Of a stretch of 64,000 nt of DNA, positions 17,745-27,735 are shown in pieces. Each line of letters opens with the position of its first letter. Position 1 is the stretch's first letter. The position numbers and the translations under genes are program-made. The stretch is from Leptospira fletcheri. GTDB taxonomy: Bacteria; Spirochaetota; Leptospiria; Leptospirales; Leptospiraceae. The stretch covers positions 62,001 through 126,000 of the forward strand of contig NZ_RQET01000009.1 in NCBI RefSeq assembly GCF_004769195.1, written 5' to 3'. The notes under the pieces were generated by a model. The model saw only the letters and a program-made list of their open reading frames with translations, had not been told where the DNA came from and did no database searches.

Positions 17745-19131
17745 AATCGAATGTGCGGCTGGCTCCGAACATGAATGCCGGAATATCCGATTTCAAGGAA
17801 TGTCTAAATTCCTGTATGCGAACGTCGGTCGCACTAAAGACGGAATGAACCAAGGTCCAATCGCTAGACGGTTTGCCTTTCGTTTGCAAGGGGAAGTAAT
17901 ACAAGAAGGTCATATCGAACTTCCATTTTCCGGATTTGTATCCGAGCCCAAGGGAGGCTAGATCCTGCACCATGATCCCGGCTTGCAGTGCGTTTGTTCC
18001 GTCGGATCGAAGTACTCCTGCGTTATGTCTGGCTCCGGCTCGATAAATCCAGGAGTCGGATTCATATTCTCCTCCTATGCCGGCCGCCCAAGAATCGTGA
18101 TAATCTATGTTTTGGGGGACGGTATTCGTGTTCCCGAAAACGGTCGGGTACCAGGAGGAAGCCAAGACCTGTTTGTATGTGGTATCGTACGAACTATAAT
18201 TGTAATATAGAAAGTCCACTCCGACCCGAAAATTTTCCTTTCCATAAGAGAATCCGAGTCCGTGTCTTTCCGGAAGAAAGAAGGAAGCGGAGACTCCCGT
18301 TCGCCCAGGGTTGGCTCCCACTTGCATGTCCCCATCCAGAGGCAATCTTGCGGAGGTTTGGTAGGAATATGCCGCTTTGAAAGAGTCGGAGATCCGGTAG
18401 GTAAGGCCGAAAATTCCGCCCGCAGAAAAGGCGTTTTGGCTTCGGTAATAGAACCCTTGTCCTTGGAGTTGGAAGGTTCCCGTAGGATCATAGTATTTTT
18501 GCTCCGCGACTTGGTGAGCATAGATCACCTCTAAGCCCGCCCCGATGAGAAGATTCCCGATCTTGTAAGAGAGAGCGTGAGTGTTTTTGGCTACATAAAA
18601 CGTGCTGGAATAGGATTCCTTGATCCGTTTCGAGTCTCCGATCGGACCGGAAATATTCAAACCGGACCAATTTTGGAAACTTTGTCCATTCGGAGTTGCA
18701 CGGAATAATTGGTTTACGTTCCCGTTCCCACCTCCCGGAATGTATATTCCGACTCCGTACGTCAATCGCTCGGATAGGGGTACCCTGAGGGCTAGATAAG
18801 GGAGGGGAGCGAGTACATTATATTTTTGAGAATTTTCATAGGCAAGACTCGGGTCGGAATCCAGAAATTGGTCTTTATAAGTGGACCGAATGTAAGGCAA
18901 AGACACTCCGAATTCCAGTTCCTTTTTGGAACTCAGGCCTAAATTTGCGGGATTCGTTCCTATATCCATAGGAGATCCGCCTATCGCTAGATTTGTGCCG
19001 CCCATTCCACCGTACCGAGCGTTGTGGGAAGGTTGAAATATCCCTACGGAAATAAGATCTTGGCTCGCGATTAAGAGAACTAGGGTGATCGGGAAAAGCG
19101 GAAAGATTTTGCGAGGCTTCGCGTAGAGCAT
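17743..19131 (-). CDS. FadL/OMPP1-family outer-membrane transport protein
   Basis: A 462-residue exported protein with a hydrophobic signal (IFPLFPITLVLLIASQ). The mature N-terminal part has the FadL hatch pattern: SVGIFQPSHNARYGGMGGTNLAIGG and DIGTNPANLGL, with NPA as the family motif. Alternating beta-barrel strands fill the rest, many ending in aromatic residues. Family members take up hydrophobic compounds such as long-chain fatty acids. The fit is good in length and N-terminal motif. The substrate cannot be read from sequence. No strong ribosome-binding site precedes the ATG at 19131. Confidence 0.88.
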   Translation of the reverse strand: MLYAKPRKIFPLFPITLVLLIASQDLISVGIFQPSHNARYGGMGGTNLAIGGSPMDIGTNPANLGLSSKKELEFGVSLPYIRSTYKDQFLDSDPSLAYENSQKYNVLAPLPYLALRVPLSERLTYGVGIYIPGGGNGNVNQLFRATPNGQSFQNWSGLNISGPIGDSKRIKESYSSTFYVAKNTHALSYKIGNLLIGAGLEVIYAHQVAEQKYYDPTGTFQLQGQGFYYRSQNAFSAGGIFGLTYRISDSFKAAYSYQTSARLPLDGDMQVGANPGRTGVSASFFLPERHGLGFSYGKENFRVGVDFLYYNYSSYDTTYKQVLASSWYPTVFGNTNTVPQNIDYHDSWAAGIGGEYESDSWIYRAGARHNAGVLRSDGTNALQAGIMVQDLASLGLGYKSGKWKFDMTFLYYFPLQTKGKPSSDWTLVHSVFSATDVRIQEFRHSLKSDIPAFMFGASRTFD

Positions 19132-19238
19132 TGGAATAATGATTTCGCACGCGATTTTTTTACAAGTGCTTTCTTTTTATAATCCGGTTATTACATTGAC
19201 GAATCCTGGGCGCTAGGATCGGGAAGGAGCTGATACGG

Positions 19239-20363
19239 ATGGAACCAAGCGAACTCAGATCCCTGAGGCAAGAAACGGATCCTTTGGCTGACGGGGTCGT
19301 GCAAAAATATTTCCAAGAGTCCTCGTTTGACAGGTCTAAAACCTTATTTTTCTTCGACTTCTTAGCCAAGAATTCCAATCCGATCCCTCCGGGTCTTCCT
19401 CCCTACTTCGAAGATTATTTCAAAGAATCAGAAGTTCTACCGGACTGGACGGACCCGCAACAGATCGCTAGGGCGCAGGGTATATTTAGTCGCTTTGGAC
19501 CTCAGATCCTGATGATGCTTTGCGTTAAGTCCTTACCGATGGCTTACTCCTGCGGAAACGGCGCTCAAGTTCTTTTGAAAACCGGAAGACTGGTCGAGCA
19601 GAAAGGTTCCGTATCCGGCGTGAACCGTCGTCTGATGGAGACGACCCAGTTCGTGATCTCCATATTGCAGTTGAGCGGACTCGGACCGGATGGAAGAGGA
19701 GTGAGAGTCGCTCAAAAAGTCCGGCTGATGCACGCGTCGATCCGTTATTTTCTCGCGCAAGGCGGAGATTGGAATCCGGAATGGGGAAGCCCGATCAACC
19801 AGGAGGATATGGCCGGAACATTGCAATCTTTTTCGAGCCTGGTTCTCCAAGGATTGGATCTTTCCGGAATCAAATTAACGATAGAAGAAAAAGATTCCTT
19901 CGTTCATCTTTGGAGAGTGGTAGGGCATATTTTAGGCGTAAAACCGGAACTTTGTCCCGAAGGATACGAAGCGGCTTACGCCCTCGGAGAATCCATTTTT
20001 TTGGACCAAAGAAAGGCATCGGAAGCGGGGCATATCCTGACCCAGTCTTTGATCGACTTTATGGAATACATGCTCCCCGGAAACATATTCGATGGTTTGC
20101 CTCTTTATTTTCTCCAGACCTATACGGGAGAAGAGACTTCCAAGGCCTTAGGCTTGCCTTGGCCGCCTAAGGATGATTTGGGGACCTTTATCGAAAAGAT
20201 CTTCGTGGATCTGGATCTGAAAGCGGACGATGGCAGCGGCTTCAGCAAACTCTCCTCTTATTTTGCGACAAAGCTGTTGTTCTCGATGGATCATTTTTAC
20301 TACGACGGTAAGAAGGCCAAATTTTGGATTCCGCCGTCGCTCAGGGGAGACTGGGGGATTTAA
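19239..20363 (+). CDS. Oxygenase MpaB-family (DUF2236 / Lcp-like) protein
   Basis: A 374-residue protein of the family that includes latex-clearing protein Lcp and fungal MpaB. Haem-b oxygenases in this family cleave or oxidise isoprenoid chains. Supporting segments are the entry [54 protein letters not shown], and [13 protein letters not shown] with H165 at the conserved haem-ligand position, followed by a [12 protein letters not shown] segment. There is no signal peptide, so it acts in the cytosol or at the inner membrane face. It ends 3 bases before a seven-helix protein resembling terpene cyclases, which suggests shared isoprenoid chemistry. Confidence 0.84.
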   Translation: MEPSELRSLRQETDPLADGVVQKYFQESSFDRSKTLFFFDFLAKNSNPIPPGLPPYFEDYFKESEVLPDWTDPQQIARAQGIFSRFGPQILMMLCVKSLPMAYSCGNGAQVLLKTGRLVEQKGSVSGVNRRLMETTQFVISILQLSGLGPDGRGVRVAQKVRLMHASIRYFLAQGGDWNPEWGSPINQEDMAGTLQSFSSLVLQGLDLSGIKLTIEEKDSFVHLWRVVGHILGVKPELCPEGYEAAYALGESIFLDQRKASEAGHILTQSLIDFMEYMLPGNIFDGLPLYFLQTYTGEETSKALGLPWPPKDDLGTFIEKIFVDLDLKADDGSGFSKLSSYFATKLLFSMDHFYYDGKKAKFWIPPSLRGDWGI

Positions 20364-20366
20364 GGA

Positions 20367-21029
20367 ATGGATTTTTGGCAGTCGATTTGGACGGATCCGG
20401 AATACCTGGGTAGGTATACACCTCTAGAGAACCTTCTTCTTTTTCTCGGGGTCGCATTCTGGGCGTATATGTACTTGGAACTTGCGATCGCTCCGTTCAA
20501 AACGCACTTTGTCGAAATGCCGGTCTTCATCGCCTGCGGAAATATCATTTGGGAATTTCTTTGGGGATTCGTCATCTCCGAGCCTATGGGCGCCGTTCTT
20601 TTATGGGGATACAGGCTCGCGTTTTTATTGGACATCGTCATTTTCTCCCACGTGATCCGGTACGGTAAAAAGCAGATCTCCATTCCTATGAGCGACACCG
20701 CTTACAGGTTCCTTTTGGCTTTTTTAGTCGTTTCTTGGGGTGTACTCATTTACACGTTCCACGCGGGAGGGTACGATCTATTTACCGGTTCGAATTCCGC
20801 GTACATACTGAATCTGTTCATTTCGGGGTTGTATCCTCTTCTATTCTTTAAAATGCAGAATCCCTCATTGTTCTCTTATCCTGTGTCCTGGGCCAAGCTG
20901 GTGGGAAACGGGTTTTTTACGATTTTTCTTTTCCTCTACTTCCCGAAGGAATACTTCGTTTTGACTCTCGGCGTCTTGTGCTTTATCGCCGATTCGTACT
21001 ACCTGATCGGTTTTAAACGCTCCCACTGA
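20367..21029 (+). CDS. Seven-helix membrane protein resembling Pyr4-type terpene cyclases
   Basis: A 220-residue integral membrane protein with seven hydrophobic helices, near 22-41, 51-70, 76-97, 112-131, 145-161, 175-191 and 194-213. Helix 2 reads MPVFIACGNIIWEFLWGFV. The N..WE pattern with E63 matches the catalytic helix of fungal and bacterial transmembrane cyclases (Pyr4/PaxB type). The last helix has CFIADSYY, where D209 would match the second essential acid. RYGKKQ follows helix 3 as in that family. Most databases would call it hypothetical; my assignment is by motif and topology. It is translationally coupled to the MpaB-family oxygenase (AAGGA before ATG). Confidence 0.6.
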   Translation: MDFWQSIWTDPEYLGRYTPLENLLLFLGVAFWAYMYLELAIAPFKTHFVEMPVFIACGNIIWEFLWGFVISEPMGAVLLWGYRLAFLLDIVIFSHVIRYGKKQISIPMSDTAYRFLLAFLVVSWGVLIYTFHAGGYDLFTGSNSAYILNLFISGLYPLLFFKMQNPSLFSYPVSWAKLVGNGFFTIFLFLYFPKEYFVLTLGVLCFIADSYYLIGFKRSH

Positions 21030-21035
21030 CGGATC

Positions 21036-24000
21036 ATGGTTCACGCGAAGTCCGAAAAGATCCCGTACGAGTTGGGAGAGGAAATTTTCGAGGATTCCGT
21101 CTCGATCGCGTATCGGGGCTTTTTGGGGGCAGAGCGGAACCCGAAGATCATCCGCGTGCAAAAAGCGGAAGGTCGCGAAGCCTCCGCTTTTTATTTCGTA
21201 AACGAATTCGAATTGGGAAAGTTGGTCTCTAGTTCCGGGATCCTTCGCCCCGAGTCTATGCTGGACGTGTCCGAAACGATGTGTCTCGTCTACGAAAACC
21301 TTCCGTACGGATTGTTGGCCGAAAGGTTGAAGAGCGGACTTTTCGTGGAGATGGAGGAATTTCTCGAAATGGCGATCTCCTTTTCGGAGAACCTGCTCCA
21401 GTTGCATACGGTTGGGATCGTTCATAATCAGATTTCTCCGAACGCTTTTTTTTACGACGAATCCTCGCGCCTTTCTAAACTGGCTTGGTTGAGCGGCGGC
21501 TCTTTTCTTCTCTCGGACAAAGGAGGATACGTTCCTCAAAGATACACTTTGGATCTTCTGGCGTACTGTTCGCCGGAAAATACGGGCAGATTGAACCGGG
21601 CCGTGGATTCCCGTTCCGACGGATACGCCTTAGGAGCTCTCTTTTACGAAATCCTTTCCGGAACTCCTCCGTTCCGATCGAGCGATCCGTTGGAACTTAT
21701 CCATTATCATATCGCCAGGTCGCCCGTTCCGCTTACGAAGTTGCGGAAGGATATACCCCAGGCGGTATCGGATGTCGTAGGTAAATTGCTTTCGAAAATG
21801 CCGGAGGAAAGATACCAATCCCTGGAGAGTCTCGTCTTCGATCTGAAAGGGATCCGGGATTCGTTGCATTCCAGGCGGAGACTTTCCCAATTCATACCCG
21901 GAGTTTACGAAGAAAGGATCGGATTCCGCGACTCCGGAAGAGTTTACGATCGCGAACAGGAGAGGAAGATTTTCGAATCGGCACTCGTCGAGACGACTCG
22001 CGGAAAACGGGAGATTTTGTTCGTTCAAGGTAAGTCCGGCACGGGAAAGACGACCTTTGTCGAAAACGCGGTGTCCTATCTGGACATATACTCGGTACAT
22101 TTCATCAGGGGGAAGTTCGAAGAGGATAAACAGGACATTCCCTATTTCGCATTCCGTCAGATTATGAGCGATCTTCTCAGAACCGTTCTGGAAAGAAAGG
22201 AAGAGGAAATCGTAAGGTTAAAAACCTATATTAAGGAAACGTTAGGTGAAAGTTTCGAGATCCTCGCACATTTATTACCCGAGCTCGTGGATCTTTTGTC
22301 GATCGGGCAAAAACGAAAGGAGCGTAAAAAAGCCAGGGACGAAAAAACCTTATTCGCGGTAGCCCTGCGTTTCTTGAGTCTTTGCTTCGACCGGAGAAAT
22401 CCAGGTATCATCCTGTTAGATGATTTGCAATGGGCGGATTCCGCCTCCCAAGCTTTGATCGAATATTTTTTACAGAACGAAGAGTGGGAAGGGATCTTAT
22501 TCGTTTTGACCAACAGATTGGGAGAGGGGGAATTTTCCGATCCTAAGGCCAGGCAGATCGCGCCCAGTCTGAGGATACGGGAAATCGTACTTTCTCCCCT
22601 GAGTAGAGAAAGCGTCCGTAAATACGTCCAGGATAGTCTTTACATAGAGGCGGAAGATGCGAATCGATTGGTGGACGTTCTCATATCGAAGACGGACGGA
22701 AACCCGCTGTTTTTGCACCAATTCTTGAGGTCTCTGTTCCAAGACTCCTGTCTGACGTTCCATACTTCCACGGGCAAATATGTTCCGGAATGGGAGCGTA
22801 TCGTGCATCGTACGGTCACGGAGAACGTTCTTGATCTCGTATTCGAGAGAATTTTAAAACTTCCCGAGGAGACCGCCCTGGTTTTGAGAGTCGGGGCTTG
22901 TATCGGAGCGAGGTTCGATCTCAGAGTACTTTACGATTATTTTAAGGATACCCCGAATCTTCTCGTAAGAGGGATCCGAGAAAGCGTTCGAGAAGGGATC
23001 CTGTTGTACCAGGAGGCGGGGACCATGCTCTTTCCCGCTTTGCAATACATCACGCAGGGGAAAATCGAGGATTCCGGACTACTTTCCTCCTTATCGGAGG
23101 TTCGGTTCCGTTTTTCCCACGACAGAATGAGCCAAGGAATCTCGGATGCCACGGATCCGGTCGAACGCAGGAAAATCCATAAGCGTCTGGCTCTGATACT
23201 CATAGAAAAACAAAAACAGAACGGGACCTCCTCCTTGGTCCTAGAAATCGCGAGTCATTTGGTCCGCTCCCAAGAACTGCAAGAAGACGAGGAAAATAGC
23301 GAGGATTTTTTCCGTTATATGGTACTCGCCGGAAACGCTTCCAAAGCGGCAGCCGCTTATGAATCCGCATATTCGATTTTCAGTCTTCTTTCCTCGCATC
23401 TGAAAAAAAGACATTGGAATTCCGAGAGAAAGACAGCTTTCGGAATCATGAAGTCTCTGGCAGAATCCGCCTATTATCTTTTTAAGAAAGAGGAAGCGGA
23501 GCGGATCGTTCAGGAATTATTGAACCAGACGGAGAATGCGATCGAAAAGGCGGAGATCTACCTCATGCAGTTGGAGGTGATGAACGTATATAACGATTTG
23601 GAAGCCGCTTATCGTATCGGGGTCGATGCATTGGAATGCTTAGGAATCCGATTCAGGGAAAAACCGGGAGTTTTGGATCTGTCTTGGGAATTCCTAAAGA
23701 TGATGGTTTATTCCAGAGGTAGAAGTCCGGAGAAGTTGGTCGAAGCGAAGGAAAACAAGAATCCGCATAAGGTGGAGGCGGTCAACATCATAGTCAACCT
23801 GCTGAATTACGGAAAGCACATGGACGAGACCGTAATGGCGTATCTTTATCTGAAATTGATCAATCTCACTTTAAAGGAAGGAAATTCTCCTCCTAGCTTT
23901 TTCGGATACGCGGGTTTCGGTTCCGTGATTCTCGCCGGAACGGGGAACTTTAAACTTTCGCTCCGTTATTGGCAATTGGCCGAAGCCGTTTTGGAACGTT

Positions 24001-26309
24001 TCGGTGCGGATCACCTTTACGGGAGATATATATTCGGCCGAACGATTCTTCTGGATTACTTCAGGCATCCTTTCCGATCGATCGTCGATTTTGCGGAGGA
24101 AGCCTATCAAAAATGCCTACAGTACGGGGACTATCTGTGGGCCGGTTTTGCTTTGGTTTCCCAGAATATGTACCAGTTGTATTCCTCCGAAACGTCCCAA
24201 TCTTATCGGGAAAAGATACGGGAAAATGCCGATAGGGGATCGAAACTAAATTATGATATTCTAAATATTTTCTTCCATACCTCGGAATCTTATCTCGACG
24301 GATTGGAAGGGCAATCGGTAGAGACGATCAAATTCAAGGGTTCGATTCTGGGTTATCCGGATTTCGAATCCGGAGTTCTGGACGTAACCGGCAATGGAAC
24401 CGCGAATTCCTGGTATTCGACTTTGATAGGATCGTCGGCATACTTGGCTCAGAATTACAGCGAGGCGGAGAGGATTCTGGAGAAATACAAGGATGATGTG
24501 GAAAAGTCCAGAATTCTTTTCTTATATTCCGAATTCAGATTTTACAAGTCTTTGCTTCTGATCCGGATGTCCGAAAAGGGAAGGAATCTGACTCTGAGAG
24601 AAAGATTTTTCGTTAGAAATTCCCGTTTCCTGTTCACGAGATGGGAAAAGATCTATCCTTCCGCTTTCCTTACGTATTCCGCGGTATTGAAGGCGGAAAT
24701 CGCCGAATACAAGGGCAAGTCGGATCTTGCGAATTTTTATTTCGAATCTGCGATCCATGAATTGGAAGTCGAATCCAGCGACCTAAGAAAAGCGATCGTA
24801 TTCGAGCATGCCGCGCGGTGGAATATAAAACAGGACCGTATCGTTTACGGGAAGTTTCTGCTTCAAAATTCGATCCGATTCTACGGATACTGGGGAGCCA
24901 AGATACTCGCAGATCGACTGCGGGAGGAATTCGAGGAATTGTTACGGACTTCCGACGGAGGAAAACGTTCCGCAGGAAGGATTCTTTCGGACTCTACGCT
25001 TACTTCTTATAACTTGGATATGCGCACGGTATTGAAGGCTTCGCAGAGTATTTCCGGCGTGATCGAACTGAACGAACTTCTGAGACAGTTGGTGCGTACG
25101 ATCATGGAAAACGCCGCAGCGACCAGAGGTTTCCTGGTTTTGCCTGTCGGAAAAGAACTCTATCTACGAGCGGGATCGGACATAGAAGAGCCAGGATTTT
25201 TGCCGAAGTCGATCGGTTTGGACGAAGCCGGACACTTACTTCCGACCGAAGTGATCTACTTTTGTTTCCGTTCCGGGCAGAAAATCCTTTTGGCGGACGC
25301 GTCCAAGGATCCGTTATATTCCGTAAATTCCTATGTTCGCAGGAGTAAGCCGAAATCGCTTCTATGTATGCCGATCACGAAACAGGGACGCACTCTTTGC
25401 GTGTTGTATTTGGAAAACAGACTTACTTCCGGAATTTTCGACCAACATCGTTTGGAAATTTTGGAGATCCTTTCCGCGCAGGCCGCAATTTCCCTAGAGA
25501 ACGCAAAACTGTACGAAGAAATCACTTCCATGAATTCGGAATTGGAAAAGAAGGTCGCCGAACGCACGGAAGAATTGGAGCAATCCCTGGAGATCATTCG
25601 AAAGGATATGATCTATTCCAAACGGATCCAGCGGAGTATTCTTCCGGAGCATTTTACTATTCCCCGATTGAGGTATTCCGTGAATTATCATCCCATGGAC
25701 GAGGTGGGAGGGGATTTCTACGATCTATCCAAGGTAAAGGAAGGTAAATATAGGTTTTTTCTGGCGGACGCGACCGGTCACGGGGTCCAGGCGGCGCTCG
25801 TAACCATGGCTATAAAAGGGGAATACGAGAACTTGAAATTCAAATTCGACGACCCAGGGCAATTGTTATCCGAATTAAATAATGCAATTTTAATGAAATA
25901 TAAAACCCTTTACTTTACCGCCGTACTCGCCGACCTGGATCTGAGCGAAATGAAAATGCGATACGCCTCCGCCGGCCATGTTTCCCAATACCTGATACAC
26001 GACAGCGAAGCAAGCGAACTCTCCAAAACCGGCGCAATTCTGGGTTTTATGAAGGATTATCCGTATAAGACCGAAGGGATGCCGCTTCATTCCGGGGATC
26101 GTCTTTATTTATTTTCCGACGGAGTCTTCGAGGAGTTCGACGTGGATAAGGTCGAATACGGCGAGAGCCGGTTTTTGGATTCCGTTAAGTCGACAAGGCA
26201 TTTCGAACCGCAACAGCAAGCCGAGAAGATCATTCATTCGTTGCACGAATTTCTAGACGGGGAGTCCGTCCAGGACGATATTACTTTGATCGTTCTCGCC
26301 GTAGAATGA
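21036..26309 (+). CDS. Pseudokinase-AAA ATPase-GAF-SpoIIE phosphatase signalling protein
   Basis: A 1757-residue multi-domain regulator. Residues 1-275 are protein-kinase-like with the architecture SRSDGYALGALFYEILSGTPPF, but key residues are lost: the lysine strand reads KIIRVQK, HRD is replaced by HNQISPN near 130, and DFG is not recognisable, so it is probably a pseudokinase. Next comes an AAA/NACHT-type ATPase with Walker A GKSGTGKTT near 332 and Walker B IILLDDLQWAD near 458. A helical-repeat region (about 750-1330), a GAF domain (about 1340-1490) and a coiled coil follow. The C-terminus is a SpoIIE/PP2C phosphatase (1525-1757) with EVGGDFYD, DATGHG and DDITLIV. This is the ATPase-kinase layout common in Leptospira, here ending in an active-looking phosphatase. 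Confidence 0.93.
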   Translation: MVHAKSEKIPYELGEEIFEDSVSIAYRGFLGAERNPKIIRVQKAEGREASAFYFVNEFELGKLVSSSGILRPESMLDVSETMCLVYENLPYGLLAERLKSGLFVEMEEFLEMAISFSENLLQLHTVGIVHNQISPNAFFYDESSRLSKLAWLSGGSFLLSDKGGYVPQRYTLDLLAYCSPENTGRLNRAVDSRSDGYALGALFYEILSGTPPFRSSDPLELIHYHIARSPVPLTKLRKDIPQAVSDVVGKLLSKMPEERYQSLESLVFDLKGIRDSLHSRRRLSQFIPGVYEERIGFRDSGRVYDREQERKIFESALVETTRGKREILFVQGKSGTGKTTFVENAVSYLDIYSVHFIRGKFEEDKQDIPYFAFRQIMSDLLRTVLERKEEEIVRLKTYIKETLGESFEILAHLLPELVDLLSIGQKRKERKKARDEKTLFAVALRFLSLCFDRRNPGIILLDDLQWADSASQALIEYFLQNEEWEGILFVLTNRLGEGEFSDPKARQIAPSLRIREIVLSPLSRESVRKYVQDSLYIEAEDANRLVDVLISKTDGNPLFLHQFLRSLFQDSCLTFHTSTGKYVPEWERIVHRTVTENVLDLVFERILKLPEETALVLRVGACIGARFDLRVLYDYFKDTPNLLVRGIRESVREGILLYQEAGTMLFPALQYITQGKIEDSGLLSSLSEVRFRFSHDRMSQGISDATDPVERRKIHKRLALILIEKQKQNGTSSLVLEIASHLVRSQELQEDEENSEDFFRYMVLAGNASKAAAAYESAYSIFSLLSSHLKKRHWNSERKTAFGIMKSLAESAYYLFKKEEAERIVQELLNQTENAIEKAEIYLMQLEVMNVYNDLEAAYRIGVDALECLGIRFREKPGVLDLSWEFLKMMVYSRGRSPEKLVEAKENKNPHKVEAVNIIVNLLNYGKHMDETVMAYLYLKLINLTLKEGNSPPSFFGYAGFGSVILAGTGNFKLSLRYWQLAEAVLERFGADHLYGRYIFGRTILLDYFRHPFRSIVDFAEEAYQKCLQYGDYLWAGFALVSQNMYQLYSSETSQSYREKIRENADRGSKLNYDILNIFFHTSESYLDGLEGQSVETIKFKGSILGYPDFESGVLDVTGNGTANSWYSTLIGSSAYLAQNYSEAERILEKYKDDVEKSRILFLYSEFRFYKSLLLIRMSEKGRNLTLRERFFVRNSRFLFTRWEKIYPSAFLTYSAVLKAEIAEYKGKSDLANFYFESAIHELEVESSDLRKAIVFEHAARWNIKQDRIVYGKFLLQNSIRFYGYWGAKILADRLREEFEELLRTSDGGKRSAGRILSDSTLTSYNLDMRTVLKASQSISGVIELNELLRQLVRTIMENAAATRGFLVLPVGKELYLRAGSDIEEPGFLPKSIGLDEAGHLLPTEVIYFCFRSGQKILLADASKDPLYSVNSYVRRSKPKSLLCMPITKQGRTLCVLYLENRLTSGIFDQHRLEILEILSAQAAISLENAKLYEEITSMNSELEKKVAERTEELEQSLEIIRKDMIYSKRIQRSILPEHFTIPRLRYSVNYHPMDEVGGDFYDLSKVKEGKYRFFLADATGHGVQAALVTMAIKGEYENLKFKFDDPGQLLSELNNAILMKYKTLYFTAVLADLDLSEMKMRYASAGHVSQYLIHDSEASELSKTGAILGFMKDYPYKTEGMPLHSGDRLYLFSDGVFEEFDVDKVEYGESRFLDSVKSTRHFEPQQQAEKIIHSLHEFLDGESVQDDITLIVLAVE

Positions 26310-26340
26310 GTCTTACGGTTCTCGAAGGAGAAGTTTAGAT

Positions 26341-27735
26341 TTGCTGGGTTTTTTCGTAGTCTTTTATATTCTGATCACGATCCTTGTGGGGGCGTTCGCC
26401 TCCAAATTCGTTCGGAGCTCCACGGACTACGTTCTTGCGGGAAGAAGGCTTCCGCTTTTTCTCGCGTCTTCCGCGTTATTCGCCACTTGGTTCGGGTCCG
26501 AAACGTTGATGGGGGCTTCCTCTAAATTCGTGGACGGAGGGATTCTCTCCGTAATCGAAGATCCTTTCGGTGCGGCTCTTTGTCTTTTCCTGGTCGGATT
26601 CGTTTTTGCAAGACCGTTGTATCGGATGAATATCCTTACGTTCGGAGATTTGTATCGGAACAGGTTCGGTAGGAAGGTGGAATTTCTTTCTTCCCTTTTT
26701 ATGATTCCCTCTTACTTCGGATGGATCGCCGCACAATTGGTGGCTATGGGGATCGTGTTGAATTCCTTGTTCGACTTCGAAATATATGTCGGGATTCTGA
26801 TCGCCGCGGTCGTAGTGCTCGTCTATACGTATGTGGGAGGGATGTGGGCGATTTCGATTACCGATTTTGCGCAGACGATCCTCATCGTATTGGGTTTGAG
26901 CGTTTTGGTTTGGGACCTGATGGAAAAGGCGGGAGGGATTCAAACCCTGACTTCCGATTCTAGGCCAGGCTTCTTCGATTTTCTTCCTCCTCCGAAATTG
27001 GACGCCGTGTTGGCCTATATAGCGGCGTGGATCACGATCGGGTTAGGTTCCGTTCCGCAGCAGGATATCTTTCAGAGAGTGATGTCTTCCAAATCCGAAA
27101 AGGTGGCGGTGTATTCCTCTTACTTAGGTGCTTTGATGTATCTGACCGTGGCATTTCTGCCTTTGTTGGCCGGATATTTCGCAAGGAAAGTCTATCCCGA
27201 TATCGCGGTAGGCGACAATCAGATGATCCTGCCTCAGGTAGTGCTGACCCATTCCGGTCTTCTGATTCAGATTCTTTTTTTCGGAGCCGTACTCTCCGCC
27301 ATCCTAAGTACCGCCTCCGGCGCCATCCTGGCTCCGGCGACCGTACTGGGGGAAAATCTGATCCGTCCTTTTATGAAAGATCCGAACGAGGCTCTCTTGC
27401 TGCGGACTCTACGTTTGTCCGTATTATCCGTTACCGCTGTCTCTACGGGAATGGCGTTAAGCGAAACGAATATCTATCAATTAGTCGCCGATTCCTCGTC
27501 CATCAGTTTGGTTTCTCTCTTCGTCCCTCTTGTGGCCGCCCTTTTTTGGAAAAGATCCAATGCGACCGGAGCGATCTTCGCGATGTTTTGGGGAACGATT
27601 GCCTGGATCAGTTTTAAACTTTTCGGACCGGACTGGCTTCCGGCTTCTCTTCCCGGATTAGCGATCAGTTTTTTAGGACAATGGACGGGGGTTTATTTTC
27701 CGATTTCCCGGTTAGAATCCCCGAAAGATCCTTAA
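26341..27735 (+). CDS. Sodium:solute symporter family protein
   Basis: A 464-residue inner-membrane transporter with about 12-13 helices. SSS-family marks are STDYVLAGRRLPLFLASSALFATWFGSETLMGASS near the N-terminus and the segment AAWITIGLGSVPQQDIFQRVMSSKSEKVA around 230-258. Family members couple Na+ entry to uptake of sugars, amino acids or other solutes; the substrate here is unknown. The start is the TTG at 26341, with AAGGAG about 11 bases upstream. The first helix begins within five residues, so no earlier start is needed. It overlaps the convergent GGDEF gene by 4 bases. Confidence 0.88.
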   Translation: MLGFFVVFYILITILVGAFASKFVRSSTDYVLAGRRLPLFLASSALFATWFGSETLMGASSKFVDGGILSVIEDPFGAALCLFLVGFVFARPLYRMNILTFGDLYRNRFGRKVEFLSSLFMIPSYFGWIAAQLVAMGIVLNSLFDFEIYVGILIAAVVVLVYTYVGGMWAISITDFAQTILIVLGLSVLVWDLMEKAGGIQTLTSDSRPGFFDFLPPPKLDAVLAYIAAWITIGLGSVPQQDIFQRVMSSKSEKVAVYSSYLGALMYLTVAFLPLLAGYFARKVYPDIAVGDNQMILPQVVLTHSGLLIQILFFGAVLSAILSTASGAILAPATVLGENLIRPFMKDPNEALLLRTLRLSVLSVTAVSTGMALSETNIYQLVADSSSISLVSLFVPLVAALFWKRSNATGAIFAMFWGTIAWISFKLFGPDWLPASLPGLAISFLGQWTGVYFPISRLESPKDP

